DNA from: Streptococcus sanguinis
GTDB taxonomy: Bacteria; Bacillota; Bacilli; Lactobacillales; Streptococcaceae
Reading direction: 5' to 3'
DNA: 64,000 bases
NCBI RefSeq assembly: GCF_019929225.1
Contig: NZ_JAHZPA010000001.1
Span: 266,805 to 330,804, forward strand
Shown here: one piece after another, positions 1-10,712 of the stretch
Layout of the letters: every line of letters begins with the position of its first letter
Position numbering within the stretch: position 1 is the first letter of the stretch
Notes under the pieces: model-generated
Databases searched by the model: none
The model's input: the letters and a program-made list of their open reading frames with translations, nothing else
Told to the model about the DNA's origin: nothing
Position numbers and translations under genes: made by a program

Positions 1-435
1 TTCAAGGAATTCATTGATGAAGATCCAGAAAATAACTTAGCCTTTCTGCAATTTATGTATAAGAGATGGCCTTTCTTCAAGTCACTCTTATCAAATGTAG
101 ACATGGTTCTGTCTAAGTCAAATATGAATATCGCTTTTGAGTATGCTCAGCTTTGTGAAGATCAGAATGTGCGTGATATTTTCAATATTATCTTGGATGA
201 GTGGCAGCTGACTAAGGATGTCATTCTAGAGATTGAAGGGCACGATGAGCTTCTGGCAGAAAACACCTATCTGAGAGATAGCTTGCACTATCGTATGCCT
301 TACTTCAATGTTTTGAACTATATCCAGCTAGAACTGATCAAGCGTCAGCGAAATGGCCAGCTCACACCTGATCAAGAAAAGCTGATTCACATCACCATCA
401 ACGGTATTGCAACTGGTCTGCGAAACTCTGGCTAA
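1..435 (+). CDS. ppc: Phosphoenolpyruvate carboxylase, C-terminal end (5' cut by window)
   Basis: Only the last 144 codons are present; the frame is open from base 1, so the gene begins outside the window. The product carboxylates phosphoenolpyruvate to oxaloacetate, a cytoplasmic anaplerotic step. Visible family marks are the [15 protein letters not shown] stretch, the LRDSL...NVLNYIQ segment and the terminal [12 protein letters not shown], which matches the conserved PEPC C-terminus ending in glycine. A hairpin with a T-run follows directly, so the gene ends its transcript. Identification is from family recognition; only the C-terminal domain can be judged. Confidence 0.95.
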   Translation, partial: FKEFIDEDPENNLAFLQFMYKRWPFFKSLLSNVDMVLSKSNMNIAFEYAQLCEDQNVRDIFNIILDEWQLTKDVILEIEGHDELLAENTYLRDSLHYRMPYFNVLNYIQLELIKRQRNGQLTPDQEKLIHITINGIATGLRNSG

Positions 436-440
436 TATAA

Positions 441-475
441 AGAAAAAATCGGAATTGTTCCGGTTTTTTCTATTT
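441..475 (+). terminator. Rho-independent terminator after ppc
   Basis: An A-rich arm (AAAAAATCGGAA) pairs with TTCCGGTTTTTT across a 3-nt loop, giving a stem that runs into a T-tract just after the ppc stop codon. Confidence 0.8.
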
Positions 476-590
476 TTGTAACCAAAGGGCTTCTTAATTC
501 GTTATACTTGTGACAATTCAACCGCTTTTCTTGGTATAAACCTTACTACAAATTAGACAAGGAATAATTCACAAAAAAATGCTAAAAGAC

Positions 591-618
591 TTGCATTTTC
601 ATTTAAATTTGATAAAAT
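591..618 (+). promoter_or_regulatory. Promoter for tuf
   Basis: TTGCAT at 591-596 and TAAAAT at 613-618 with a 16-bp spacer. The predicted transcript carries a leader of about 65 nt before the EF-Tu start. Confidence 0.65.
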
Positions 619-689
619 AGTAAGGAAAGTTAGACTGTATTGCCTACTGTCTATCTATAAAATATATTTTATTGGAGGCTTTTACTCAA

Positions 690-1886
<1,197 letters not shown>

Positions 1887-1925
1887 TTCGATTCCGTTCC
1901 CAGATAACAATTAAAGTCAGACACT

Positions 1926-1952
1926 AAACCCCGTGAAAACGGGGTTTTTTAG
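1926..1952 (+). terminator. Terminator after tuf
   Basis: AAACCCCGT-GAAA-ACGGGGTTTTTT: a perfect GC-rich stem with a stable GAAA loop and T-tract. Confidence 0.95.
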
Positions 1953-2142
1953 TATACAGAAGAATAAAAGGTAGTCGGTAATCTCCAGAATAGATAGCTT
2001 GATTTTGCAGAACCACCTTTAAGATGATTTAGGAAACGGAAAGAGAAGAAGTATAGATATAAGCTTGATAGAAGTTTTGTCCTTTTTAATTAGGTTGGGG
2101 AAGAAAGTATCATTTAAAAGAGAGATTCTTTCAAGAAGGATT

Positions 2143-2171
2143 TTCACTTTTCACTGAAAGTATAGTATAAT
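2143..2171 (+). promoter_or_regulatory. Promoter for the polysaccharide side-chain operon
   Basis: TTCACT (2143-2148) and consensus TATAAT (2166-2171) with a 17-bp spacer, 30 bases before the flippase ATG. The stretch 1953-2140 shows nothing else recognisable. Confidence 0.6.
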
Positions 2172-2200
2172 AAGAAATAGAATACATTTGGAGAAGAAAA

Positions 2201-3529
2201 ATGCCCTCAAAATCAGGATCATCACCTTATGCTAAAAATAATGACGGTAATAAAGAAATAGAAAAAATAATCTCAAAAGAAGGACTGAAAAATAACTATA
2301 TATGGAACATGTTGGGGACAGTCTCATCTTCATTGATATCAGTCGTCTTGCTTCTACTAGCTTCTAGATTTCTAGATTCAAGAGATTCTGATATTTTTAG
2401 TATTGCTTATGCTCTTGGTCAGCAGTTCTTTGTTCTAGGTTATTTTCAAGTTAGAAATCTGCAATCTACGGATGTAAAAGAAAGATACCAATTTGGTTCT
2501 TATCATAATACGAGACTTTTTACGGTCTTTTTGATGATTTTAACATCGTTTATCTATACTCTATGGCAAGGGTATGATGTTTACAAATCTAGTATTATTT
2601 TATTGCTTGTTGTTTATCGGGCTATAGATGCGTATTCAGATGTTTTTCAAGGATTATTTCAGCAAAAAAATAGATCAGACTTAGCTGGAAAGGTGCAATT
2701 CTATAGGAGCTGGATTTGCATGTTAATATTTGCAATAGTCCTGTTGCTTACAAAATCATTGATGGTAGCTAGTATTGTTATTTGCTGTGCGAATTTTATT
2801 CTGACCTTCCCCTTAGATTTCAGAAACTGTAGATTATATTTTTCTCAGGAAAAGTTTTCGCCTAAACTCCATGATGACAGAAAAAATGTGTATTCTATTT
2901 TGAAAAATAGTTTTCCCTTGTTTTTAAATGGATTTTTGATAACGTATATCTATAACGAGCCAAAAATTGATATTGATTACCTTTTGACAAATGGCTATTT
3001 TTCATCTGGGGTTCAAAGAGATTTTAATGTTCTATTCATGCCTGTCTTTGTTCTATCCCTTTTATTCTTTGTCCTGAGACCGTTGACTACACAGCTTTCC
3101 ATTTATTGGAATGAAAAGAAATTTACACTATTTTTCAAACAGGTCAATACTCTAAATCTAGTAATGACTGTTTTAGGACTCGTTATTGTTATTTTGGGTT
3201 ATCTGATTGGTACAGAAGTTCTTAGTGCTGTCTATGGTATCCAATTACAGGAGTATAAACTTCCTTTCACAATATTACTTATAGGCGGTATTTTGAATGT
3301 TTTTGCTCTAGTGGTTGATATCATTATGACCATCTTTAGAAAACAGCATTATCTGATGATAGCCTATTTATTGACATTTGCTGTTTCAAAATTTATTACT
3401 TTACCATTTATTCGCGATCAAAAATTGCTGGGAGCTGCTAATTCCTTTTTAATCTCCATGTGCGTCTTTTATGCAACAAGTCTGATTATTTATGGCGTTG
3501 CTAAAAATCAGGAAAAAAGAAAGAAGTAG
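2201..3529 (+). CDS. Wzx/GacK-like polysaccharide flippase family membrane protein
   Basis: A 442-residue integral membrane protein with about 12 hydrophobic segments (first near residues 35-57, last near 415-435) and a charged cytoplasmic N-terminus. The size and spacing fit the MOP/PST polysaccharide flippase superfamily, whose members move lipid-linked sugars across the membrane. It heads a run of glycosyltransferase genes and is 6 bases from the next gene. In group A Streptococcus the flippase GacK serves the side-chain sugar carrier; a similar role here is inferred from the GacI/GacJ-like pair downstream, because backbone export would use RgpCD. No substrate can be read from the sequence. 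Confidence 0.7.
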   Translation: MPSKSGSSPYAKNNDGNKEIEKIISKEGLKNNYIWNMLGTVSSSLISVVLLLLASRFLDSRDSDIFSIAYALGQQFFVLGYFQVRNLQSTDVKERYQFGSYHNTRLFTVFLMILTSFIYTLWQGYDVYKSSIILLLVVYRAIDAYSDVFQGLFQQKNRSDLAGKVQFYRSWICMLIFAIVLLLTKSLMVASIVICCANFILTFPLDFRNCRLYFSQEKFSPKLHDDRKNVYSILKNSFPLFLNGFLITYIYNEPKIDIDYLLTNGYFSSGVQRDFNVLFMPVFVLSLLFFVLRPLTTQLSIYWNEKKFTLFFKQVNTLNLVMTVLGLVIVILGYLIGTEVLSAVYGIQLQEYKLPFTILLIGGILNVFALVVDIIMTIFRKQHYLMIAYLLTFAVSKFITLPFIRDQKLLGAANSFLISMCVFYATSLIIYGVAKNQEKRKK

Positions 3530-3535
3530 AATTCT

Positions 3536-4528
3536 ATGAATATCTTATTTACATTAAATGATGCGTTTGTACCTCAAGTTGCAACCTGTATGTGTTCTAT
3601 ATTTGAGAATAATAAATCTGCTGAGAATATTACAGTATATTTAATTGGCGAGAGGATAAGCGAAGAGAATCAAAATAAATTAAAAGAATTCGCTAAAAGT
3701 TACGATAGAAAAGTTTGTATTATTTCTATAAATAATATCGCAGACTATATTGACTTTGATTTTGATACAAACGGTTGGTCTTCAATTATTTTGGCACGTC
3801 TTTTTTTAGATAAACTTCTTCCACAAGAAGTTGATAGGATCTTATATCTCGATGGAGATACACTAGTTCTAGAAGATATAGGTTCACTTTTTTATAGCGA
3901 CTTGGGAGATAAGGTAATAGGTATGTGTCCCGAACCAACTGTGGATAAGTCAAGAAAGGAATTTCTAGCTTTGAAAGAGCACCCCTATCATAATTCGGGT
4001 GTCCTATTGATTGATCTAAAAAAATGGCGTAAGGAAGAGATTGGTAAAAAGGTTATAGAATTTTACCAATTTCACGAAGGAAAGCTATTCGCACCAGACC
4101 AAGATGCCTTAAATGGAGCCTTGAAAGAGCAAATTTTTACTTTGCCAATTTCCTTTAATTATTTTAATATTTATGATGTTTATCCTTATAAAACGTTGAG
4201 TGAATTAAGTAAGCCAACTAAGTTTATATCACAGGAAGATTTTAATCATTTTCGGAAAGCACCTACAATTATTCACTATCTTGGTGAAGAGAGACCTTGG
4301 CGGAAGGGGAATACACATAGATTTAAAAAGGAGTATCTCCATTATCTCCACAAAACTCCATGGAAGGATACACCAATGGAAGAAGGTTGGCAGCTGTATT
4401 TTGTTTGTTTTAGAATCTTTAATATTGTTATGAAGCCTTTTCCAATGCTAAGATATAAGATTATCAATTCCCTAATCCCGAGCTTTATGAAATATAGAAA
4501 AAAACAGTTACAGAAAAACAAAAAATAA
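3536..4528 (+). CDS. GT8-family glycosyltransferase
   Basis: A 330-residue retaining glycosyltransferase of the GT8 (LgtC/GspA-like) fold, probably transferring galactose or glucose from a UDP-sugar. The N-terminus MNILFTLNDAFVPQ is the usual first strand. LYLDGDTLVL carries the metal-binding DxD (residues 106-108), HNSGVLLIDL lies near 153, and HYLGEERPW near 247 corresponds to the C-terminal HxxG metal/UDP motif. The last ~50 residues are basic and hydrophobic, suiting peripheral membrane contact. It starts 6 bases after the flippase stop and is probably co-transcribed. Donor and acceptor are unknown. Confidence 0.85.
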   Translation: MNILFTLNDAFVPQVATCMCSIFENNKSAENITVYLIGERISEENQNKLKEFAKSYDRKVCIISINNIADYIDFDFDTNGWSSIILARLFLDKLLPQEVDRILYLDGDTLVLEDIGSLFYSDLGDKVIGMCPEPTVDKSRKEFLALKEHPYHNSGVLLIDLKKWRKEEIGKKVIEFYQFHEGKLFAPDQDALNGALKEQIFTLPISFNYFNIYDVYPYKTLSELSKPTKFISQEDFNHFRKAPTIIHYLGEERPWRKGNTHRFKKEYLHYLHKTPWKDTPMEEGWQLYFVCFRIFNIVMKPFPMLRYKIINSLIPSFMKYRKKQLQKNKK

Positions 4529-4564
4529 TGTGATGACATGTTATAGAAAGAATAGATTAAATTA

Positions 4565-5281
4565 ATGAAAGTTTTAATGATAATTCCTGCTTATAATGAG
4601 GAAGAAAGTATTTTTAATACGGTTATGAGCATTGTAGAATATCGGAAGAAAGTTGATTTTGACTTAGACTACGTAGTTATCAATGATGGGTCAGTTGATA
4701 GAACCAAGGATATTTTGGACAGCCATCATCTGAATGCTATTCATTTGGTTATGAATTTAGGGATTGGCGGAGCTGTTCAGACGGGTTATAAGTATGCTCT
4801 TGAGAAGGATTATGATGTGGCCGTACAGTTTGATGGAGATGGTCAGCATGATATTGAGTCGCTGGATGCTTTGCTGGAGCCTATTCGTCGTCAGCAGGCT
4901 GATTTGGTTGTTGGTTCTCGTTTTATCGGTGACAAGTCTTCGGAATTTCAGACGACTTTTATGCGGCGTTTTGGCATTACCATTATTTCAGCTTTTATTA
5001 AATTAACAACAGGCAAAAGGATTCTGGATACCACATCAGGCTATCGTTTGGCCAATCGATACATTATTCGACAATTCGCTGCGCGCTATCCTATCAAGTA
5101 TCCTGAGCCAGAATCAATCGTCCATATCTTGAAGCGGAAATATAAAGTGGTGGAAGCACCGGCCAATATGTTTGAACGTGCAGGAGGAGTCTCTTCGATT
5201 ACTCCGATTAAGTCCATTCGCTATATGATTGAAGTTTGCTCTTCGATCTTGATTGCTGCTTTTATGAAAGAGAGTGAATAA
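4565..5281 (+). CDS. GacI/GtrB-like undecaprenyl-phosphate glycosyltransferase (GT2)
   Basis: A 238-residue GT2 enzyme of the DPM1/GtrB type, which makes an undecaprenyl-phosphate-linked sugar on the inner membrane face. The GT-A core shows IIPAYNEEESI at the N-terminus, NDGSVDRT near residue 40, and the catalytic aspartates in QFDGDGQHD near 90. The C-terminus has only a short hydrophobic stretch, so it lacks the two full helices of GtrB. This matches GacI, which needs a small membrane partner. The next gene overlaps its stop by one base and encodes just such a partner (DUF2304). GacI of S. pyogenes makes Und-P-GlcNAc; the sugar used here cannot be read from sequence. Confidence 0.85.
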   Translation: MKVLMIIPAYNEEESIFNTVMSIVEYRKKVDFDLDYVVINDGSVDRTKDILDSHHLNAIHLVMNLGIGGAVQTGYKYALEKDYDVAVQFDGDGQHDIESLDALLEPIRRQQADLVVGSRFIGDKSSEFQTTFMRRFGITIISAFIKLTTGKRILDTTSGYRLANRYIIRQFAARYPIKYPEPESIVHILKRKYKVVEAPANMFERAGGVSSITPIKSIRYMIEVCSSILIAAFMKESE

Positions 5282-5640
5282 TGTCCATTTTGTCTATTGT
5301 TATGCTGGTGGCTTCAGTCCTATTCCTGTATTTTGTCTTTCGGAATATCAATCAAAACAATATTTTATTTGAGCAAGCCTTTATGTGGATTATTATTGGC
5401 TTCGTTCTGATTGTTATTTCTATTTTTGATTGGATTCCCGTTTCGATTGCCAAATTGTTAGGTTTTGAGTTGACCTCAAACTTTGTCATGTCCTTGGCCA
5501 TCTTTTTCCTGCTGGTTATTGTTTTTTTACATACTATTTCCATTTCCAAACAAAAGGAGCAAATCAAGCAGTTGGTGCAAGAACTGTCCATCATGAAGCA
5601 AAGAATGTCAAAGTTAGAGAGTAAAAAAGATGAAAAATAA
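5281..5640 (+). CDS. GacJ-like DUF2304 small membrane protein
   Basis: A 119-residue protein with three hydrophobic segments (about 2-18, 30-50 and 65-87) followed by a charged helical tail (QKEQIKQLVQELSIMKQRMSKLE) that could form a coiled coil. This is the DUF2304 layout. In group A Streptococcus the equivalent GacJ binds GacI and raises its activity. Its start codon shares the last A of the upstream stop, so translation is coupled and equal amounts are expected. It also overlaps the next gene by 11 bases. Confidence 0.8.
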   Translation: MSILSIVMLVASVLFLYFVFRNINQNNILFEQAFMWIIIGFVLIVISIFDWIPVSIAKLLGFELTSNFVMSLAIFFLLVIVFLHTISISKQKEQIKQLVQELSIMKQRMSKLESKKDEK

Positions 5641-6409
5641 CCATACCTGGGTGATTTGCGCCTATGGCGAAAGTGAATTTTTAGAAGCTTGTATCCTGTC
5701 TTTGCAAGCTCAAACCTTGCCATCAAAGATTATCTGCTATAGCTCAACACCGTTGGATTCAATCAAGCAGCTGTGCCAGAAGTACGGTATTCCTTTTTAT
5801 ACGAAAGAAGGAGGCGGTATCGGTAAGGACTGGAACAATGCCCTTTCCTTTGTTGAGACTTCTTATGCTACCATTGCCCACCAGGATGACTACTATGAGC
5901 CAACTTATCTAGAAGCAGTGATGCAGAAGATAGAGCAGTCTAAGGACATTCTCATTGCCTATACAGACTACTTTGAAGAGAAAAATGGAGTCAAAATTCC
6001 GGCTAATACCAATCTGAAAATCAAGACTCTCATGCTTAAAACCTTGAATCTGATGCCATCCAGTCGTTTTTGGAGAAATCGCGTTCTAGCTTTTGGCAAT
6101 CCCATTTCCTGTCCGGCGGTGACTTACAACTTAGAGACATTAAGGGATTTTCGATTTGATGAGGAAATGCGCGTGAGTCTGGATTGGTATGCTTGGTACA
6201 AGATTAGCGCCTATAAGGGTCGCTTTGCTTATATTTCTGAGAAGCTTATGTGCCACCGGATTCATGGAGAGTCGGAAACAACCAAGACTATTTCAGATAA
6301 TACTCGAACCAAAGAGGACTTGTTTATGTATCAGCTTTTCTGGCCTAAGTGGATGGCTAATCTGATAAATAAAGCATATATGAAGAGTCAAGATGCTAAC
6401 TCAAACTAA
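5630..6409 (+). CDS. GT2-family glycosyltransferase
   Basis: A 259-residue inverting glycosyltransferase. The N-terminus WVICAYGESEFLEACI is a GT2 nucleotide-binding start, AHQDDYYEP near residues 83-91 supplies the DD/DxD metal motif, and SLDWYAWYK in the C-terminal half resembles the ED/DW catalytic region. There are no membrane helices. It overlaps the GacJ-like gene by 11 bases and so belongs to the same operon. It probably adds one residue of the side chain or linker; donor and linkage are unknown. Confidence 0.8.
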   Translation: MKNNHTWVICAYGESEFLEACILSLQAQTLPSKIICYSSTPLDSIKQLCQKYGIPFYTKEGGGIGKDWNNALSFVETSYATIAHQDDYYEPTYLEAVMQKIEQSKDILIAYTDYFEEKNGVKIPANTNLKIKTLMLKTLNLMPSSRFWRNRVLAFGNPISCPAVTYNLETLRDFRFDEEMRVSLDWYAWYKISAYKGRFAYISEKLMCHRIHGESETTKTISDNTRTKEDLFMYQLFWPKWMANLINKAYMKSQDANSN

Positions 6410-6433
6410 TAGAGTTATTTACAAGGAAAGTAT

Positions 6434-9415
6434 ATGAAAGATTTAATATCTGTTGTTGTAACTTGTTACAACCATCAAGATTACATTGAACAGTGTTTGC
6501 GCAGTATTTTTGCTCAGACCTATCGAAATATTGAGTTACTGGTATTGGATGATGGCTCCTCTGACCATTCTGCTGAAATCATAGAGGCTGTCTTGGCGGA
6601 TTCCCCTTTTCCGACGCGGTTTGAAAGTCATGAAAATATGGGGGTTGTCAAGACAAGAAACAAGGCTTTGCAGCAAATTCAAGGCACTTATTTTATTTTT
6701 GTGGATAGTGACGATTTTCTGGATTCGGACTATATTGAGAGTTTCTACACAAGCATGGTGCAAGAGGAGGCAGATATTGTCTATGGTGATTTGTATGATC
6801 CTGATAAAAAGGAAGTTTACCTTAAATCACGGCCTTATGACAAGCTAGCTTTCTTAACGGAGAATTATATTTCCAATTGCTCCCTCATTCGTCGTTCGGT
6901 TGCTGAAGGTATTTATTATGACGAAGCGCTGAATCGTGAGAAACTGGAGGACTATGATTTTCTTTTAAACTTAATTATCAATCAAGGTGCAAAACCAGTT
7001 TATGATGCAAAAACAAAGCTGAATTACCGGGTCTTTGATAAGGAATCAATCTCTAAACGGGATTCTACGAGATATCATTACGAAATGTATCTGAAAATCC
7101 TGCGTAAGTATGTAAAACAGATACCAGATGAAATATATCAAGCTCTGGGCAAAAACATATTCACACTGGAAGGTCGTTTGGATGAACTGATTCAGCATAT
7201 GGATAAAGTGAACGACTATGTTCTTGAACTGCAGGAGGATCAGCGGCAGTTACATAAAAATCTAGACTCCTTGAAATCCAGACTGAGAACGATAAAAGAA
7301 CAGCGAGATGAGGCTATTCAGGAGCAGTTTCGTATTCGCCGATCTATTTCCTATCGCTTGGGGAATGGCGTGATTACGCCATTGAAACGTCTGGCTCGAT
7401 TAGTCAAAAATCCTCGCAGTATCAAAGCTGCTTTAAGTCGGATTAAGCAACAGCTGGTTCGTTTGAAACGCCAAGTTAAGTCTCCTAAGGTTTATTATTA
7501 TCAATGGCTGCGGAACTCTCAACGAGAAAAAGCTTTAGCTTCAGTTTCAAGTGGCGAAAAAGTCTTAATTTATGTCATTTTTGAATCCGAGCCACGCTTG
7601 CAGAAGTACAAACTTATCTTTTTAGAAAAGTTAGCAGCTTTGGCTGATAAGACTCTCATCGTTGTTAACGGCGGACTGGTTGCAGAAGATTTAGAAACTT
7701 TAGGACAGTATGGCCAAGTCTTGGTGCGGGATAATACCGGCTATGATACGGCAGCTTTTCGTGAAGGCATTCTTTCCTTAGGAAAGGAAACGCTGCAGCA
7801 TTGCTCTCAGCTGATGCTCGTCAATGACACTAATATCGGTCCTATGAGTGATTTAGCAGCAGTCTTTCAAACCATGGCTGGTAGAAATCTTGACTTTTGG
7901 GGAATTTCCTATGGTGAGACTCAGGAAGATATCACTGGATTTAACCGCTATGGTTACATTCCCAATCACCTACAGTCTTATTTTTTGGTGATTGAGACTT
8001 TGCTGCTTCAGTCCGAAGAATTCTACGACTATTGGCAAGTGCTGACTGACACGGATTCACGAGAAGAAGCAATCGGAAAGCATGAAACGACTTTTACCAA
8101 GTACTTTGCTGACTTGGGCTATCGTTACGATGCCTTGGTTCACGAAAATCAGGATTCGGCTATGTATATTCATCCATTAAGGATGTTAAAGGCGGGCAGT
8201 CCTCTGATTAAGTATACTTCTTTGAAGAATTATGATGATCAGCAGTTTTTATGGCAAGGTCTGGAAAGAGAATCGGAAGTTCCTGATTTGTTGGACTACG
8301 TTCGGGAGAAGACAGATTATCCAGTAGAAATTCTTGAGAACATTGTTCAAAAATTCAAAGATGTGCCTCGTGATCAATACATTCTCATCATTGACGGTGT
8401 AGAGAACATCATTCCGCAGTGTACGCGCTACCGTGTGCTCAATAAGGCAGAGCAGCTTAGAAAGAATGGTTTTGCTGTGAAAGTGGTCAATGCGTCTAAG
8501 TTTATTCTGTCTCAGGCCCAGTATGCCAGCCATATCATTATCTACCGCGCTCCTTGGTCCGCTCAACTCCAGCTTTTATGTGATTTGGCTCGGGAGGAGC
8601 ATAAGCCAGTTTATTTTGATATTGATGATTTGGTCTTTGATACCCTTTATACGGACCAGCTAAGCTATACACAAGGCTTATCTGAGAAGGAAAAGGGCAA
8701 TTATGATGCTGGGGTGAAGAATTACGGAAAAATGCTGGCGGCTTGTGATGGAGCGATTACCTCCACGAATCAGTTAAAAGAGGAATTGCTCAAATACAAG
8801 GACTCAGTTCTGCTGAATCGTAATCTGGCGTCCAGCGAATTGATTGCGGTTAGCTCGCAATTCTTGAAGGAAGACTTTGGTGAAGACGACAGAATCAAAA
8901 TTGGCTATTTCTCTGGCTCCATCAGCCACAATGAAAATTTTGAGCTCATCAAGCCGGCTATCAAAGAAGTGCTAGACAACTACCCATCCGTGGAGCTTCA
9001 TATTGTAGGGCACTTGGATATCCCGCAGGATATGAAACAATATTCGCAGCGTATTGTTATCCATGAGTATGTGGACTGGAAGGCCTTGCCTCAGTTGATT
9101 AGTCAGGTTGATATTAATCTAGCTCCGTTGGTTGACTCAGTCTTTAATCGGGCCAAGTCAGAAATCAAGTGGATAGAAGCAGCTCTAGTCAAGGTGCCAA
9201 CGATTGCCAGTCATATCGGTGCCTTTGCAGACATGATGATAGACGGTCAGACGGGACTTTTGGCTAAAGATAGTGAATGGAAAGAAAAGCTGGAAAGCCT
9301 GATTCTTTCTGCGGATTTACGCAGAGAACTGGCGGAGAATGCCTACACCTTTGTATTAGAAAATTGCAGTTTAGATAAAAAAGATGAAATGGTGACTTAT
9401 TTTGAAAAGAAATAA
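6434..9415 (+). CDS. Fused glycosyltransferase: GT2 + RgpF-like + GT4 domains
   Basis: A 993-residue multidomain enzyme. Residues 1-220 form a GT2 domain (VVVTCYNHQDYIEQCL; LDDGSSDHS; FVDSDDFLDSDY as DxD). Residues ~245-300 are a heptad-rich coiled coil. Residues ~376-608 match the rhamnan synthesis protein F family (RDNTGYDTAAFREG, LVNDTNIGP, DFWGISYG). Residues ~646-993 form a GT4-like domain (IDDLVFD, GYFSGSISHNENFEL, and an acidic E-rich C-terminal site near IKWIEAALVKVP). Three catalytic units on one chain suggest it builds a short repeat without releasing intermediates. It overlaps the next gene by 14 bases. The fusion is intact in sequence; the sugars added are not predictable. Confidence 0.85.
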   Translation: MKDLISVVVTCYNHQDYIEQCLRSIFAQTYRNIELLVLDDGSSDHSAEIIEAVLADSPFPTRFESHENMGVVKTRNKALQQIQGTYFIFVDSDDFLDSDYIESFYTSMVQEEADIVYGDLYDPDKKEVYLKSRPYDKLAFLTENYISNCSLIRRSVAEGIYYDEALNREKLEDYDFLLNLIINQGAKPVYDAKTKLNYRVFDKESISKRDSTRYHYEMYLKILRKYVKQIPDEIYQALGKNIFTLEGRLDELIQHMDKVNDYVLELQEDQRQLHKNLDSLKSRLRTIKEQRDEAIQEQFRIRRSISYRLGNGVITPLKRLARLVKNPRSIKAALSRIKQQLVRLKRQVKSPKVYYYQWLRNSQREKALASVSSGEKVLIYVIFESEPRLQKYKLIFLEKLAALADKTLIVVNGGLVAEDLETLGQYGQVLVRDNTGYDTAAFREGILSLGKETLQHCSQLMLVNDTNIGPMSDLAAVFQTMAGRNLDFWGISYGETQEDITGFNRYGYIPNHLQSYFLVIETLLLQSEEFYDYWQVLTDTDSREEAIGKHETTFTKYFADLGYRYDALVHENQDSAMYIHPLRMLKAGSPLIKYTSLKNYDDQQFLWQGLERESEVPDLLDYVREKTDYPVEILENIVQKFKDVPRDQYILIIDGVENIIPQCTRYRVLNKAEQLRKNGFAVKVVNASKFILSQAQYASHIIIYRAPWSAQLQLLCDLAREEHKPVYFDIDDLVFDTLYTDQLSYTQGLSEKEKGNYDAGVKNYGKMLAACDGAITSTNQLKEELLKYKDSVLLNRNLASSELIAVSSQFLKEDFGEDDRIKIGYFSGSISHNENFELIKPAIKEVLDNYPSVELHIVGHLDIPQDMKQYSQRIVIHEYVDWKALPQLISQVDINLAPLVDSVFNRAKSEIKWIEAALVKVPTIASHIGAFADMMIDGQTGLLAKDSEWKEKLESLILSADLRRELAENAYTFVLENCSLDKKDEMVTYFEKK

Positions 9416-10709
9416 AGAAGTAAAAGTCGAGAATATTTTCTTATTATTGGCAAGTATCTTTGTCTTGACTTTTATGATTGCACAGCCGATTAATCGGGTG
9501 CCTGATGAGACCAATCACGCTCGTATGACATGGGAAATCTTCCATAAACCTACCAGTCGAACATATAAATGGATGGACAAAATCCCATCCACTCCGAATG
9601 TTTCGCCGGCAGAGTACAAGCAGCTGTTCTCAGAGAAGATAGATCTGGCGCAAGAAGAGTTTACCTTTGGCTTTAATCTCAAGGCTATCTCTTTTCTGCC
9701 TCAGCTACTAGGTATGACCTTGGGAAGCATGCTTTATCCGTCAGTAGGCTTCATCGTGATGATGGGGAGGCTCTTTAATGCTTTGGCATATATCATCGGG
9801 GTTTATCTGCTGATTAAATACTTCAAATATGGCAAAAAAGCTCTGTTTTTCCTATCTCTTTTGCCTATTATGGTCCAGCAGGCTGCTTCTCTCTCTTACG
9901 ATGTGATGAGCTATCTGGAGATTATGTTGGCGGTTGGCTTTTTGACCAATATTGCCTACCATAAGAAATTCACTAATAGAAATGTACTGGAGCTTTTGGT
10001 GATTTCTATAGGACTCTTTGTCACCAAACCGAATAATGTTCTTTTATTAGGCTTGCTGCCTTTTGTTGACTTTGAGTTTGAAGGATTCCTTGCGTTTCTG
10101 AACAAGCCTTTTGTTGCAGCCAAAGCTTTTGTAACTCGTTATCGCCCTATCTTCTATGCACTTGGCTTTGCCGCTTTCTTTCTTGCCCTGCATCTGGCAT
10201 TTCGCAATCAGGGTGGGCTCTTGCACTATGGCCAAGTCTTACTGAATACGCTCTTTAAGCAAAGTGTTAATGGCGATTTGAATACGATTTTGACAATCGG
10301 TATGTTTGGCTTTTTGGGGAATTTTACTATCCAGCTGCCGCTTTGGTTGATTTTTATCGATGTGGCAGTCTTGGCGCTTATCTTCTTGCAGTCGCAGAAA
10401 GATTTTATGACCAAGGGCTATACAGTCATGTCGCGGTATCTGTTTCTGGTTCAAGTGATTGCTGTTGTGTCAATTATGTATCTGCAGTGGACACCTATCG
10501 TCCTAGGTAAAGGTGCTATGATATCAGTTGGTGCTCAGGGGCGTTATTTTACACCCTTCCTGATTTTACTGCTACCAACTGTTGCTAATCTAGGAACCTT
10601 GGACATTAAAGACAGAGTGGTGAATCGAATGATGGTTGGGACTCTGGTAGCTAACTTCTTGGTTTCCCTCTACTTGATGGTGCCCTTTTATTGGAATATA
10701 TTAGGATAA
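9402..10709 (+). CDS. DUF2142-type membrane glycosyltransferase candidate (GacL-like role)
   Basis: A 435-residue membrane protein with about ten hydrophobic segments. Just after the first one comes QPINRVPDETNHARMTW, the conserved outward-facing acidic/DE motif of DUF2142 proteins. GT-C enzymes carry catalytic acidic residues in this first extracellular loop and use polyprenyl-phosphate sugars as donors. Together with the GacI/GacJ-like pair and a flippase in the same operon, this is the best candidate for the enzyme that attaches side-chain sugars outside the membrane, as GacL does in group A Streptococcus. That role is inference by context. The start lies inside the end of the preceding gene. 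Confidence 0.65.
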   Translation: MKRNKEVKVENIFLLLASIFVLTFMIAQPINRVPDETNHARMTWEIFHKPTSRTYKWMDKIPSTPNVSPAEYKQLFSEKIDLAQEEFTFGFNLKAISFLPQLLGMTLGSMLYPSVGFIVMMGRLFNALAYIIGVYLLIKYFKYGKKALFFLSLLPIMVQQAASLSYDVMSYLEIMLAVGFLTNIAYHKKFTNRNVLELLVISIGLFVTKPNNVLLLGLLPFVDFEFEGFLAFLNKPFVAAKAFVTRYRPIFYALGFAAFFLALHLAFRNQGGLLHYGQVLLNTLFKQSVNGDLNTILTIGMFGFLGNFTIQLPLWLIFIDVAVLALIFLQSQKDFMTKGYTVMSRYLFLVQVIAVVSIMYLQWTPIVLGKGAMISVGAQGRYFTPFLILLLPTVANLGTLDIKDRVVNRMMVGTLVANFLVSLYLMVPFYWNILG

Positions 10710-10712
10710 GCT

